From JBAZJI01 sp964596325 (GTDB taxonomy: Bacteria > Patescibacteriota > Minisyncoccia > Minisyncoccales > JAGOPM01), in contig CAZQSQ010000001.1 in NCBI GenBank assembly GCA_964596325.1, forward strand, positions 62,001 through 126,000: a stretch of DNA of 64,000 bases. Reading direction: 5' to 3'. Positions 9,162 through 17,444 of the stretch are shown here, one piece after another (positions within the stretch are counted from its first letter, which is position 1; each line of letters starts with the position of its first letter). A model generated the notes under the pieces. It saw nothing but the letters and a program-made list of their open reading frames with translations, was not told the DNA's origin and did no database searches. Position numbers and translations under genes: made by a program.

Positions 9162-10208
9162 TTACTGAACCAGCTTCCACATTCCTTCCTCGAGAGCGAA
9201 AAAATAATTACTCTCCCCGCCCTGCCCATTTCCTAATTTTAATTCCACAGCCATTGGATATTGCACTGCATATTGCGGCGAACTCCATGGGCTATGCACA
9301 TTCGCATCTAAAACAATCAATTCCGGCATTGCTTCATTAAGCTTGTTAAAACTCTTCTGATAGTTTTTAACAAACTCATCCAATGATACTTTTTGCTGAT
9401 TGGCCATGGAGAACATTTCCAGATAAATGCCATCTATCTTATTGCGTGCCTCTAAATCAGCCACCTTGATAGCTGCATTATAAAGCATGGGGTCGAAAAT
9501 AATTTCCTGTTTGCCCTCTTTGGCTCTATAGCGTAAGGGTCGGCTTAAAACCGGGTAGTCGATTTTGACGCCCTCGCCTTCCACTATCGAGCCCAAAGCA
9601 AACTCCCCGCCCTTGGGCGTTTTGACAACAGTTGCACCCGAGGAAATGCTTATCCCTTCCACGCCTTGCTTAGTAGCCGGATCCGTGACAAGGCCTTCGA
9701 TATTTATATGTCTGACATCTTCTTTGGCTTGGCGGGCCAAAGAAGCCAGTGAGGCCTGCATCATATTATCCTTCAGGGCCAAGCTTTTTATTAAGCCAAA
9801 AGAATAAGAGGCATAAATATAAAGCACGGTCGCCAAAATCATGACTAAAATCCCTAAAACCAAACCTATACCCTTGGCTTTGGATTGGCTGCCATCCTGT
9901 TCTTTGGCTTTGCGAGAAAAATAAATCATTCCCAAAGATACCAGCATGGCTGTTAAATAAAGCAGCGTCACCCAGAGGAATAAACCTTGCGGCATAATTT
10001 CCTTAACCACTTCCTGCGTGACGATTTTTTCCTGCACTATGGTTTTGGTTTCTGTTTCGCCCTTAATATCCACCACTACCGCATCCTTATTGCCATCCTG
10101 ATCAACCGCGGTCACGGCATGTACTCCATTGCTAAAAGTATTAGGAAGATTTATTTCCCAATTACCGTTTTGATCGGCTGTAACTTCGTATATTTGCGGT
10201 TCAGCCAT
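9162..10208 (-). CDS. Membrane protein with half an Ig-like domain; probable 3' part of a frameshifted gene
   Basis: 348 aa from ATG 10208, one base after the TAA of the upstream gene (sequence TAATATG). It has no signal peptide. Its first residues (AEPQIYEVTADQNGNWEINLP, read in two pieces: AEPQIYEVTAD and QNGNWEINLP) are the second half of a bacterial Ig-like domain whose first half, VTGKAQPGQKLKIIVK, ends the upstream protein. Then come a coiled linker rich in E/V/K, a transmembrane segment (about 88-108), a Lys-rich loop expected in the cytoplasm, a second transmembrane segment (about 122-145) and an extracellular C-terminal domain of about 200 residues. Positive-inside topology works only if the Ig part is already exported, as it would be in a fused protein. 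Joining needs a +1 shift near 10213. Confidence 0.8.
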   Translation of the reverse strand: MAEPQIYEVTADQNGNWEINLPNTFSNGVHAVTAVDQDGNKDAVVVDIKGETETKTIVQEKIVTQEVVKEIMPQGLFLWVTLLYLTAMLVSLGMIYFSRKAKEQDGSQSKAKGIGLVLGILVMILATVLYIYASYSFGLIKSLALKDNMMQASLASLARQAKEDVRHINIEGLVTDPATKQGVEGISISSGATVVKTPKGGEFALGSIVEGEGVKIDYPVLSRPLRYRAKEGKQEIIFDPMLYNAAIKVADLEARNKIDGIYLEMFSMANQQKVSLDEFVKNYQKSFNKLNEAMPELIVLDANVHSPWSSPQYAVQYPMAVELKLGNGQGGESNYFFALEEGMWKLVQ

Positions 10209-10209
10209 A

Positions 10210-12567
10210 TTATTTGACAATTATTTTCAATTTTTGGCCGGGCTGCGCCTTGCCGGTCACTCTGATAGTTTCTCCAACCTGGGGAATTTCCACGATTTTG
10301 ATATCCTGCAAGTCATTTTTACCATCCTGCGGCATTCGATCAGCTACGCTCAAAATCGCCAAAAGGTTTTCCAAAAGCCTGCGGTTTATCGGCTCTACTT
10401 TTTGCTCTTCGGCAGCCCTCTCGACGAAACGATATTCTATTTTCGGAATCGAAATGTATTTGGTAATTTCCTTGGGGATTTCGATAAACTTTGTTTGGGT
10501 GGTGGGTGTGCATTTGGCCACTGCCGCCGTGCTTGAGGCAATACATTTGCGGCCGTCCCAACGCGTATTGGAGCCGCAATAATCCTTGCCCGGCAAGCCA
10601 CCGCCGCCGCCCGCGCTCATCCCTCCACTTGAAGCAGAACCGATGCAAAGGCTGCCATTCCAAGAGGTGTTAGAACCGCAATAAGCGCTGCCTAGAGTGG
10701 CTGTGCAAGTCAAACCATTCCAAGTTGTGCCGCTAGAGCAGCAATTATTGTCATAACAAGTGCTCGATGCGCAAGTCGCCGTACCCGCTACCGCCCCATA
10801 CAAATAACGATGCATTAAATTATTGGAAGTATCGCGGGAAAAAACCTCAATGGGTACCGAACCTGTGGTAAAAGCCCCTTGTTTTTTCAGTGTAAAAGTA
10901 TAGCCATTGGCAATAGCGGAAATCCCCGAAGTGTCGCCGGCATAATTTCCCCCGTTAAAATTATTGCTCGTGGCAAAGGCAATACTGGTTCCACTGGTAG
11001 CAATCGTGCCTGAACCGCCGGCATTAGACCACCACAATCCATCAACATAAATAAAAGTATTGGCCAAGCTCACGCCCACGCCCAAGTCGCGCAAGTTAAA
11101 AACTATAGCCGCCGTATCAACAATCGACTGTTTATCAACTGGGTTAACGGGCGTGACATAAGGCGGATCATTATCGGCCGTGGCAAATGTCCAAGAAAGG
11201 AGCGGATCGGTAGAACTCACATTATTGGCCAAATCATAGCAATTACGAATTCTAACGGAGACTGTTTCGTTTTGTGCAAAATTGCTGGAAGGATCGATAG
11301 TGTAACGGTAACCGTAATTGATGGGCGTAACTGTAACGGTTGAAGTGGCGGAATCGAAGCTTACCCAAGTGCCGCCCCAAGAAGGAACATTCAAATCTAT
11401 TTGACAGCTGGTGGAAGAAACGCCCTCGCCGGAAATGTTAGCCGCTTTAATATCGACAATTTCTACAACCACATTGGAAGTTGTGGCCACACCCGAAGCT
11501 CCGGCAGCCGGCGAAGTCGAAGAAACACTGGGGGCAATAGTGTCAGCCTCAGTGGTAAAGGTCCAAGTGGAGGCATCCATACTATTGGGGCCGTTAGCTT
11601 CTCCGGGGCAAGAGGCATTGGCTTGCGCCGTCGAGGCCCTGTCAGTGTATCCGGAAACATTGATGGTATAAGAAGTATTATACTTCCAATTACGCGTATC
11701 TCCGGTAATAACCAATGGGCTATCCGGATTCACTGTCGTGGTGCAATTAGTATTCCAAGTGCCCGAGCAGCTATATGAAGCATAAGCCAAATAACTAGTG
11801 GCTCCTGTGCCATCATTAAAGGTCAAAGTCCTGCCGCCGGCGGCCGTATTAATACCCGTGCCAACTCCTGTATTGCTACTCGAACCGTTCTTGGTATCGC
11901 GCAAAGCAAAAATATAACTGAACTCCACGGGCACACTACTTGAGGCATTAGTTATATTAGTCCCGGTGGCGAAAGGATTTTTCAAATCCGCCCAAATGTG
12001 GAAATTAAAATCTTCTTTGCTGTCCAAATAATTAATGCCCTGGTAGGCGATACTGGAAACATCGCCCAAGCCATCGCTGCTGGTCGTAAAAGAAAGCGTC
12101 TGATAACTAGTCGTGGAATAATTACAAGCCGAAGACGTGCCCATTACAAAATCAACATAGCCAAATGTTCCGGTAGCCGAAGAAACGCCCGACATTCTAG
12201 TTCCGGTTAAACGGACAATGCCACTGGAAGTGGCCTGCCCAGTGGAAGGATATTCGGTAAAATAGGAACCGGCCAACAAATTAGAAATCGTCAGGTAAGC
12301 GGTCGGATAAGTTAATTTGATATTGGCAGCCGTAGTGCCAGTGGACTTTATTTGCACCGTCCCGCGGAAAGTTTGGCCGACATAATAATAATTGAAATCC
12401 GAAGCATCGCCCGTGCCGCCATCTCCGGTAGCATCACTGCCGGTGTAGGTTTGGGCAATTATTTGGAACCAATGGTTGCCGCTGGGCGCGGCCGCCACGG
12501 CCGTCAGGCCAAAGCACAACAAAAGTGCGGCGATGAAGAAATATGAAATTATATTCTGCGCTTTCAT
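10210..12567 (-). CDS. Secreted protein with cohesin-like, Ig-like (Big_5) and Cys-rich segments
   Basis: 785 aa from ATG 12567, which begins directly with a good signal peptide (MKAQNIISYFFIAALLL). A GTG at 12627 overlaps the dockerin stop as GTGA and could be an alternative coupled start. After the signal, a beta domain (VGQTFRGTVQIKS, then LTYPTAYLTISNLL, then GTFGYVDFVMG) has the strand order and spacing of cohesin modules. Two Ig-like modules follow, introduced by TIAPSVSSTSPAAGA and DPPYVTPVNPVDK, the SbsA-type Big_5 pattern. A Cys-rich stretch has three CGSNTxWxGxxC-like units and a Gly run. The end is a helical region and half of an Ig domain (see the gene at 9162). The cohesin assignment is inference from pattern only. 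Confidence 0.8.
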   Translation of the reverse strand: MKAQNIISYFFIAALLLCFGLTAVAAAPSGNHWFQIIAQTYTGSDATGDGGTGDASDFNYYYVGQTFRGTVQIKSTGTTAANIKLTYPTAYLTISNLLAGSYFTEYPSTGQATSSGIVRLTGTRMSGVSSATGTFGYVDFVMGTSSACNYSTTSYQTLSFTTSSDGLGDVSSIAYQGINYLDSKEDFNFHIWADLKNPFATGTNITNASSSVPVEFSYIFALRDTKNGSSSNTGVGTGINTAAGGRTLTFNDGTGATSYLAYASYSCSGTWNTNCTTTVNPDSPLVITGDTRNWKYNTSYTINVSGYTDRASTAQANASCPGEANGPNSMDASTWTFTTEADTIAPSVSSTSPAAGASGVATTSNVVVEIVDIKAANISGEGVSSTSCQIDLNVPSWGGTWVSFDSATSTVTVTPINYGYRYTIDPSSNFAQNETVSVRIRNCYDLANNVSSTDPLLSWTFATADNDPPYVTPVNPVDKQSIVDTAAIVFNLRDLGVGVSLANTFIYVDGLWWSNAGGSGTIATSGTSIAFATSNNFNGGNYAGDTSGISAIANGYTFTLKKQGAFTTGSVPIEVFSRDTSNNLMHRYLYGAVAGTATCASSTCYDNNCCSSGTTWNGLTCTATLGSAYCGSNTSWNGSLCIGSASSGGMSAGGGGGLPGKDYCGSNTRWDGRKCIASSTAAVAKCTPTTQTKFIEIPKEITKYISIPKIEYRFVERAAEEQKVEPINRRLLENLLAILSVADRMPQDGKNDLQDIKIVEIPQVGETIRVTGKAQPGQKLKIIVK

Positions 12568-12623
12568 ATTTTGATTTCTTTTTTGTTTCTTTCGGGCTTG
12601 ATTGTTTGGACTTAAAATTTTCC

Positions 12624-13406
12624 TCACTGGTCACCGTGCACATCCAAATTTTTTATCAAAAGCGACAAGTCTACCGCATTAACAACCGAATCGAAATTCA
12701 AATTCCCCCGGTAAGTATCACTTGTAGGGTCGGCCTGATCTAGCTGGGAAATAATCAATGAAGCATCCACGGAATTTATCACATCGTCTCCAAGCGTTGA
12801 GGTAGTATTGCCGGCGCCGTTCACATCACCAGCCAAAAGCCGCACGCTGCCCTTAGATGAACTGTTATTAGCTTGGGTGAAATTCAAAACATTAGTCCCG
12901 GTGGCAATAGCGACTCCCCGCAACATCTTGGTGATGTGCTGGTTGGTTTTTATCCCGATATCGTAAGAGCCCGGACCCAAAATGGATAAATCGATTTGCT
13001 CACTGGTTGTGCCCGCATGCGAGGTGGTGGCTAAAGGCGTGATTAAAACCGTACTGCCGCCGCCCTTAACAATTAAATAAAAAGTAACATGGTCATTGGT
13101 CTCGGCCGTACCGCTGCGGCCCTCGGGCGTAGCCCATTTTATGGTGCAAGTGGTACTGGCCTGCTCCTGATCCCAGAATGCGCCATGCTCATAAATATAA
13201 TTAGTCGAGGTAGAAATACCCGAACCCGGTTCCCCTACGACTGCCTTAAAATTATAATTGCTCGTCGAAGCATTAAAGGGCATGGGGCCGGCATTATCTT
13301 GGCTGCTTTTATAGGCATCGGAAGTAGCCGCCTCAACTAAAATATGCACGCTGGTCAGCGATATGAATAATATGAAAATTATGTATAACAACCTCTTATA
13401 CTCCAT
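12624..13406 (-). CDS. Secreted protein with C-terminal dockerin type I domain
   Basis: 260 aa from ATG 13406 (a TTG lies 9 bp upstream). A signal peptide (about 4-26) precedes two beta-rich segments. The last about 65 residues are a dockerin: GDVNGAGN, then DDVINSVDASLII, then NLNFDSVVNAVDLSLLI. That is two Ca-binding F-hand repeats with Asp/Asn at the expected positions. Dockerins bind cohesins, and the next gene, which follows within 60 bp or overlaps by 4 bp depending on its start, has a cohesin-like domain. The pair could build a two-part surface complex. The partner is inference; the dockerin itself is clear. Confidence 0.87.
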   Translation of the reverse strand: MEYKRLLYIIFILFISLTSVHILVEAATSDAYKSSQDNAGPMPFNASTSNYNFKAVVGEPGSGISTSTNYIYEHGAFWDQEQASTTCTIKWATPEGRSGTAETNDHVTFYLIVKGGGSTVLITPLATTSHAGTTSEQIDLSILGPGSYDIGIKTNQHITKMLRGVAIATGTNVLNFTQANNSSSKGSVRLLAGDVNGAGNTTSTLGDDVINSVDASLIISQLDQADPTSDTYRGNLNFDSVVNAVDLSLLIKNLDVHGDQ

Positions 13407-13443
13407 AAAAAGCAACGGCCACGCAAACAGCCTTGCTTGCCTA

Positions 13444-13449
13444 ATTATA
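13444..13449 (-). promoter_or_regulatory. Possible -10 box for the dockerin-led run
   Basis: TATAAT on the minus strand, about 38 bp before the dockerin ATG. No good -35 is seen at 16-18 bp, so this is a weak call. Confidence 0.35.
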
Positions 13450-13493
13450 CTCTGCCCTCGGCAAATTTAATACATTTTTGCCTGTGGAAAATT

Positions 13494-13523
13494 AAAAAAG
13501 ACCCAGACGGGTTTTGTCTGGGT
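13494..13523 (-). terminator. Rho-independent terminator of the HD hydrolase gene
   Basis: ACCCAGAC (13501-13508) pairs with GTCTGGGT (13516-13523); on the minus strand the stem is followed by TCTTTTTT. It lies just after the stop at 13528. Confidence 0.8.
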
Positions 13524-13527
13524 TTGC

Positions 13528-14274
13528 TCAACTAAAAATCGTAAGGAGGTTAAAGTTACTTTTGGGCCTATCAAGTGAGGCGAGCTTATTTTCGAATTCG
13601 GTAATTTGGGATTTGATGTTTTGGCGCGCCTTTTCCTCGAACCGCAAAATAAATTCGGGGGTCTGGAAAATATAACCTCGCTCCAAAATGCCTCGTAAAA
13701 ATTTCAGCCGGCCGGTTACCCATTCTTTTTCGCCAAGGTGCATGTATTCGAAACGGATGTCCTCAATGTCCTCTTTCTGGTGTTCGCCGGTCAAGCGATA
13801 GAGGTCAAGATCGCAAATCAGCTGGCAATCAGGATCGATTTGGCGTTCTTGATGGCGGGTGGCCAAAATCAGGTCAGTCACTAACTCTTGATTATTGCTG
13901 ATTTCCTGCGCAGGGCTGTTTGAGGGCATAATCCGGATGGCCGGGATATGGGACAAAATCAATCCCAACCAGCCACTGGCCAAAAATGCGCTATTCTTCT
14001 CGTTGTCCGACATTTTCGGATTATAGAAAATGTCATGGAGCCAAAAAGCATAAGCAACATGGAAATAGCTGTTGACCAAGGTGCGATGCTCTTCAAGCAA
14101 ATCCAAGCCCTCCTCAATATGGGACAAAACATGATAGCGCCGACGAGGTTCACTGTATTGCTTGACGATCGTTGAAAAAAACAAGTCCAAAATGTCGTTT
14201 GGTTGTCTTAAATCGACACCAAAAAGCCGATACCAAAGAGATTTCATTTTCTTGAGATCAATCCCTTGCTTCAC
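13528..14274 (-). CDS. Predicted metal-dependent HD superfamily phosphohydrolase (COG4339-like)
   Basis: 248 aa from GTG 14274, with AGGAGG five bases upstream. Seen: RRYHVLSHIEEGL (45-57), FWLHDIFYNPKMSDNE (78-93) carrying the HD pair (His80, Asp81), ATRHQ (His141) and CDLDLYRLTG (Asp155/157). This is the layout of the COG4339 branch of HD-domain proteins, whose substrates are largely unknown. It is monocistronic, with its own promoter (14312-14339) and terminator. It sits next to nadE, so a nucleotide or NAD-related substrate is possible, but this is only neighbourhood evidence. The last about 60 residues are helical and charged. Confidence 0.83.
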   Translation of the reverse strand: MKQGIDLKKMKSLWYRLFGVDLRQPNDILDLFFSTIVKQYSEPRRRYHVLSHIEEGLDLLEEHRTLVNSYFHVAYAFWLHDIFYNPKMSDNEKNSAFLASGWLGLILSHIPAIRIMPSNSPAQEISNNQELVTDLILATRHQERQIDPDCQLICDLDLYRLTGEHQKEDIEDIRFEYMHLGEKEWVTGRLKFLRGILERGYIFQTPEFILRFEEKARQNIKSQITEFENKLASLDRPKSNFNLLTIFS

Positions 14275-14279
14275 ACAAT

Positions 14280-14285
14280 CCTCCT
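14280..14285 (-). promoter_or_regulatory. Strong Shine-Dalgarno site fixing a GTG start
   Basis: AGGAGG on the minus strand, 5 nt before GTG 14274. It decides the start of the HD protein. Confidence 0.85.
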
Positions 14286-14311
14286 TTTATATGTAGGTTT
14301 TTAATTCTTTA

Positions 14312-14339
14312 ATTATAAACTATTTATAATATTTGTCAA
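14312..14339 (-). promoter_or_regulatory. Promoter of the HD hydrolase gene
   Basis: TTGACA (14334-14339), 16 bp, TATAAT (14312-14317), both perfect consensus. The leader is about 30 nt and includes the AGGAGG. Confidence 0.85.
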
Positions 14340-14376
14340 ATACTTTATTTATTCCCATTTTTGTTGCCAAGGCGCA

Positions 14377-14401
14377 TAAAAAAACGCACCAAGCGGTGCG
14401 T
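14377..14401 (-). terminator. Terminator of nadE
   Basis: ACGCACC (14384-14390) pairs with GGTGCGT (14395-14401) over a 4-nt loop, followed by seven Ts on the minus strand. Confidence 0.85.
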
Positions 14402-14406
14402 ATTAC

Positions 14407-16254
14407 TTACTTTTCAAGGAGTTGATTAAAGAGCTCTGAGCGGTAAGACATTGCGTTGGGCGGGATGCATTCGCGCAAATCAAAGCCGAAAGCCCGGCGC
14501 GTCATAATCGGAATAGGCGGGCACTGGGCGTGTTTGAAAATATTATTCTGATACATCGCCCATTTTTGGCTCAAATCACTAGCAAAGGCTTGGCGGTCAA
14601 CAAATATCGCGGCCAGCTCCCCGGGGTTTAAGCGCAACAAACTTTCCAGATTGCCTTGGTCATAGCGCTGCAAAATTTTTCCCGGATCATGGCCAAATTC
14701 GATAAAAGCCCTAACCAGCTCATCGTGATAGCGGTAATTGAACGGATCACCCTTACCCTCTTCGATTTTTTGCGAATCGCTGAGCTCGGCACTGGGAATC
14801 ACCTCAATAATGCCTTGGGGAATTTTTCTCTCGCTTACCTGATTGTGGTATCTGGCCAGCTGATAAACTTCCCTTTTCAGGCAATCCCCGATAGGCGCAT
14901 AAGCCCCAGCCACATCACCATATAGAGTCGAGTAGCCAAAGCAAATCTCAGTCTTGTTGGCATTACAAGTAAAAATTCCTTTGTAGTGCGCCGCCAGAGA
15001 AGCTAGAACCTGCATTCGGAGACGGGCTTGGACATTCTGTTTGTCGAAATCGCCCAAATAGACACCGACCCTTTGCAGTTGCAGGAGCGTTTCCTCAAAG
15101 AGATCTTGAATGGGAATGACCTTATACTCGATACCCAAATTTCTCGCCAGTTCACAAGCTAAATCGCGCGTCAGACGGGAATTAAACCTTGTCGGCATAT
15201 TAACTCCCACCACCCTTTGGCTCCCGATGGCTTCTACCATCAGGGCTGCAGAAACGGCTGAGTCAATCCCGCCCGAAAGGCCGATGACCACTTTGCCATT
15301 AGGCATGTGTCTTTCCAAGATCCGCCTATTGGCATAGAGCAATGAAGTGTAAAGCTCGCGATCGTCATCGTATTGCTCGGCCACAACACAGGAATTTTGG
15401 TGGTTGCCTTCGATTTTCAAATCGACGAAAGCAATTTTTTCCTCATAGAGCGGCAGCTCACAGCTTAGATTGCCCTCGCAGTCGTAAACCGAGGAGCGCC
15501 CGTCAAAAACAATGTAATTTTTCAAATTGTTTTGCAGGCCGACGCAGTTGCAATAAAGCAAAGGTACGCAGCAATCGCGCAGCATTTCGCTAACCACTTT
15601 ATGGCGCATCTGATTTTTGTGCCAAGAAAACGGCGACATGGAAATATTGACCAGAACTTTGGCACCCTTATCCACTAAATGGATAGGGGGTTTGAATTCG
15701 TAATCCTGAGTCCACATGTCTTCGCAAATCAGCACTCCGACCAAAACTTCTTCGCCGGAAAATTGGAAAGCAAAAGGTTTTTGCAGAGCGCCCGAACGCA
15801 TCGCCATGGACTGTTCCAGTTGGAGGCTGGAATAAACATAGCGCTTGTCGTTGAAAAAACGGTAATCCGGAAGCAGATACTTATAAGTTGAACCGCTCTC
15901 ATTTCCGCCTTTCACCCAGCGACCGTTTTGGGCCGCAAAGGCCGCATTGTATTTCCTTTCCCGGCCATCTTCGCCTTTTTTGCTAAAGTCGGTTTCCAAG
16001 CCTCCCCAAATAACGGCAATGCCTTGCGAGGCGGCCAGAATGGCCAAATTTGCCTTATTGGCATCCTCGCAGAATTGACTGTTTTCAAAATGGTCGCCGA
16101 ACAGATAGCCCGTGGTTGCCAATTCCGGCAAAACCACCAGCTCGCATTTTTGCGCTTTGGCGGCTTCTATGGCTTCCAAGCATTTCCGCAAATTGATTGT
16201 GATATTCCCGGGAACAACATCGATTTGTCCAATCGCCACTTTTAGATTGTGCAT
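14407..16254 (-). CDS. nadE: Glutamine-dependent NAD+ synthetase
   Basis: Makes NAD from deamido-NAD, ATP and glutamine-derived ammonia. 615 aa from ATG 16254; an in-frame TTG directly before it is not needed, since AGGAGG lies 5 nt upstream of the ATG. The N-terminal nitrilase-type glutaminase (1 to about 270) has the Glu-Lys-Cys triad: VLPELATTGY (Glu44), YKYLLPDYRFF (Lys125) and VLICEDMW (Cys177). The C-terminal synthetase has the PP-loop IGLSGGIDSA (SGGIDS 327-332), a NANKTEICFGY motif and PSAELSDSQ. Length and order are those of two-domain bacterial NadE. It is a monocistronic unit. Together with nadD at 21986 it gives the last two steps of NAD synthesis; no upstream steps are in the window. 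Confidence 0.96.
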   Translation of the reverse strand: MHNLKVAIGQIDVVPGNITINLRKCLEAIEAAKAQKCELVVLPELATTGYLFGDHFENSQFCEDANKANLAILAASQGIAVIWGGLETDFSKKGEDGRERKYNAAFAAQNGRWVKGGNESGSTYKYLLPDYRFFNDKRYVYSSLQLEQSMAMRSGALQKPFAFQFSGEEVLVGVLICEDMWTQDYEFKPPIHLVDKGAKVLVNISMSPFSWHKNQMRHKVVSEMLRDCCVPLLYCNCVGLQNNLKNYIVFDGRSSVYDCEGNLSCELPLYEEKIAFVDLKIEGNHQNSCVVAEQYDDDRELYTSLLYANRRILERHMPNGKVVIGLSGGIDSAVSAALMVEAIGSQRVVGVNMPTRFNSRLTRDLACELARNLGIEYKVIPIQDLFEETLLQLQRVGVYLGDFDKQNVQARLRMQVLASLAAHYKGIFTCNANKTEICFGYSTLYGDVAGAYAPIGDCLKREVYQLARYHNQVSERKIPQGIIEVIPSAELSDSQKIEEGKGDPFNYRYHDELVRAFIEFGHDPGKILQRYDQGNLESLLRLNPGELAAIFVDRQAFASDLSQKWAMYQNNIFKHAQCPPIPIMTRRAFGFDLRECIPPNAMSYRSELFNQLLEK

Positions 16255-16314
16255 CAAATCCTCCTTTTATTATTCGGTTATTAAGCCAAGAAATTGATAA
16301 TTTCTCGTTATAAT

Positions 16315-16342
16315 ATTATATCATAATATTTCAAAATGTCAA
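16315..16342 (-). promoter_or_regulatory. Promoter of nadE
   Basis: TTGACA (16337-16342), 16 bp, TATAAT (16315-16320). The leader is about 55 nt and carries the AGGAGG SD. Confidence 0.85.
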
Positions 16343-16387
16343 AGTAGAGTAGCTGAGCTTGCAAACGCGAGCCCAAATTTTGCAAAT

Positions 16388-16412
16388 AAAAACTGCCTAT
16401 AAGGCAGTTTAG
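16388..16412 (-). terminator. Terminator of the multi-HTH gene
   Basis: AACTGCC (16391-16397) pairs with GGCAGTT (16403-16409), followed by TTTT ATTT on the minus strand. The stem begins within the stop codon of the gene at 16409. Confidence 0.75.
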
Positions 16413-17248
16413 TCATTTTTAGCCGGCGGCCGGCCTATGGGTAAATTTGGGAATTTGTAACCGCGTTTGCGCAAAAGCTCGCGGGCCCTGTTTATTTGCA
16501 CCTTCTTGCATTGGCACTCTCTGGCCATCTGAGCAAGACTACCGACACCTTCATTGCTTAAGCGGAGCACTTTTTCCTGAAACTCAGTAAGGGGTGTGCG
16601 CGGCTGGTATTTGCGTTCATCGCGGAAATAGAAGCCGAGCTTTTTTAAGTGCGTTTTCATTGGGGCAATCGTTCCTTTGGTTGTACCGGCAAGGGCGGCG
16701 ATTTGTTCATGGCTCAGCCCGCCTTGCTGGCAGAGTTCCAAAACTTTTTTCTCCAAATTGGTTAAGCGGTCTCTCTTGGGAATTTTTTTCTTTCGCCAAA
16801 CCCTGGAAGAAATTTTGCCCTCTGCGTAAAGCTTTTTGGCAGTATTGCGGATCACAATTAAACTCACTTTGTACTTTTGGGCCAAGGCTTCCAAATCAGT
16901 AGTAATATAGGTCAATTCTTTGGCAATAACATCCTCGAAAAAAGATTCAGGAAGCATTTTTTTCTTTGAACGTAATTCGTAGGCTAATTGACGCAAGCTG
17001 TGTTCGGTCAGGCCAAGAAGCTTAGCGAGCCGTGCATTGGGTATGATTCCATAATACTTGAGAATCAGCTTTTTAGTGGTCATCTTTTCATGTAACTTAT
17101 TCAACAAGTCGCAGTCCAAATACCATTGGAGAATTCCCCGGAACTCTTCGGGCTCCAAATTACGGGCTTGGGCCATTTTCAACAGGCTCATCTGCCCGAT
17201 ATTTTGGCGAAGAAATTCCAACATGCCCAATTTGTTTTCTATTGGCAT
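16409..17248 (-). CDS. Protein with several helix-turn-helix modules, probable DNA-binding regulator
   Basis: 279 aa, ATG 17248 with AAGGAG five bases upstream. It appears to hold four HTH-like modules: ARLAKLLGLTEHSLRQLA (about 73-90), LEALAQKYKVSLIVIRNTA (about 118-136), LSHEQIAALAGTTKGTI (about 178-194, sigma-region-4-like) and GSLAQMARECQCKKVQINRA (about 236-255). The C-terminus is basic with RPPAKND, and the whole protein is Lys/Arg-rich. No ligand-binding or enzymatic domain is visible. It is divergent from the unknown gene at 17445, their promoters lying back to back, which is the usual arrangement for a regulator and its target. Its real targets cannot be read from this sequence. Confidence 0.8.
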   Translation of the reverse strand: MPIENKLGMLEFLRQNIGQMSLLKMAQARNLEPEEFRGILQWYLDCDLLNKLHEKMTTKKLILKYYGIIPNARLAKLLGLTEHSLRQLAYELRSKKKMLPESFFEDVIAKELTYITTDLEALAQKYKVSLIVIRNTAKKLYAEGKISSRVWRKKKIPKRDRLTNLEKKVLELCQQGGLSHEQIAALAGTTKGTIAPMKTHLKKLGFYFRDERKYQPRTPLTEFQEKVLRLSNEGVGSLAQMARECQCKKVQINRARELLRKRGYKFPNLPIGRPPAKND

Positions 17249-17289
17249 CGTTACTCCTTTCCCTTTCGATTATTAATTTTCTATTGTAT

Positions 17290-17317
17290 ATTATAGCATA
17301 AAATAGACAAAAATCAA
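17290..17317 (-). promoter_or_regulatory. Promoter of the multi-HTH gene
   Basis: TTGATT (17312-17317), 16 bp, TATAAT (17290-17295) with an extended -10 (TGC before TATAAT). It is back to back with the plus-strand promoter at 17342. Confidence 0.82.
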
Positions 17318-17341
17318 TAGTTTGGGCTATTTTCCCTAGTA

Positions 17342-17370
17342 TTGACAAACATAATATTATTTGCTATAAT
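17342..17370 (+). promoter_or_regulatory. Promoter of the gene at 17445
   Basis: TTGACA (17342-17347), 17 bp, TATAAT (17365-17370), extended by TGC. This is a perfect sigma70 consensus. The leader is about 68 nt, with AAGGAG ahead of ATG 17445. Confidence 0.87.
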
Positions 17371-17444
17371 ATTAACAATCGCCCCTATTACCCGTAGTGG
17401 CAGTATCGTATCTTAAAAATCGAAATGGGTAGGAAGGAGATGAC

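Noticed and set aside
11401..11778. Plus-strand open frames opposite the cohesin-like gene
   Set aside because: Shadows of Thr/Ser-rich coding sequence, without SD or family resemblance.
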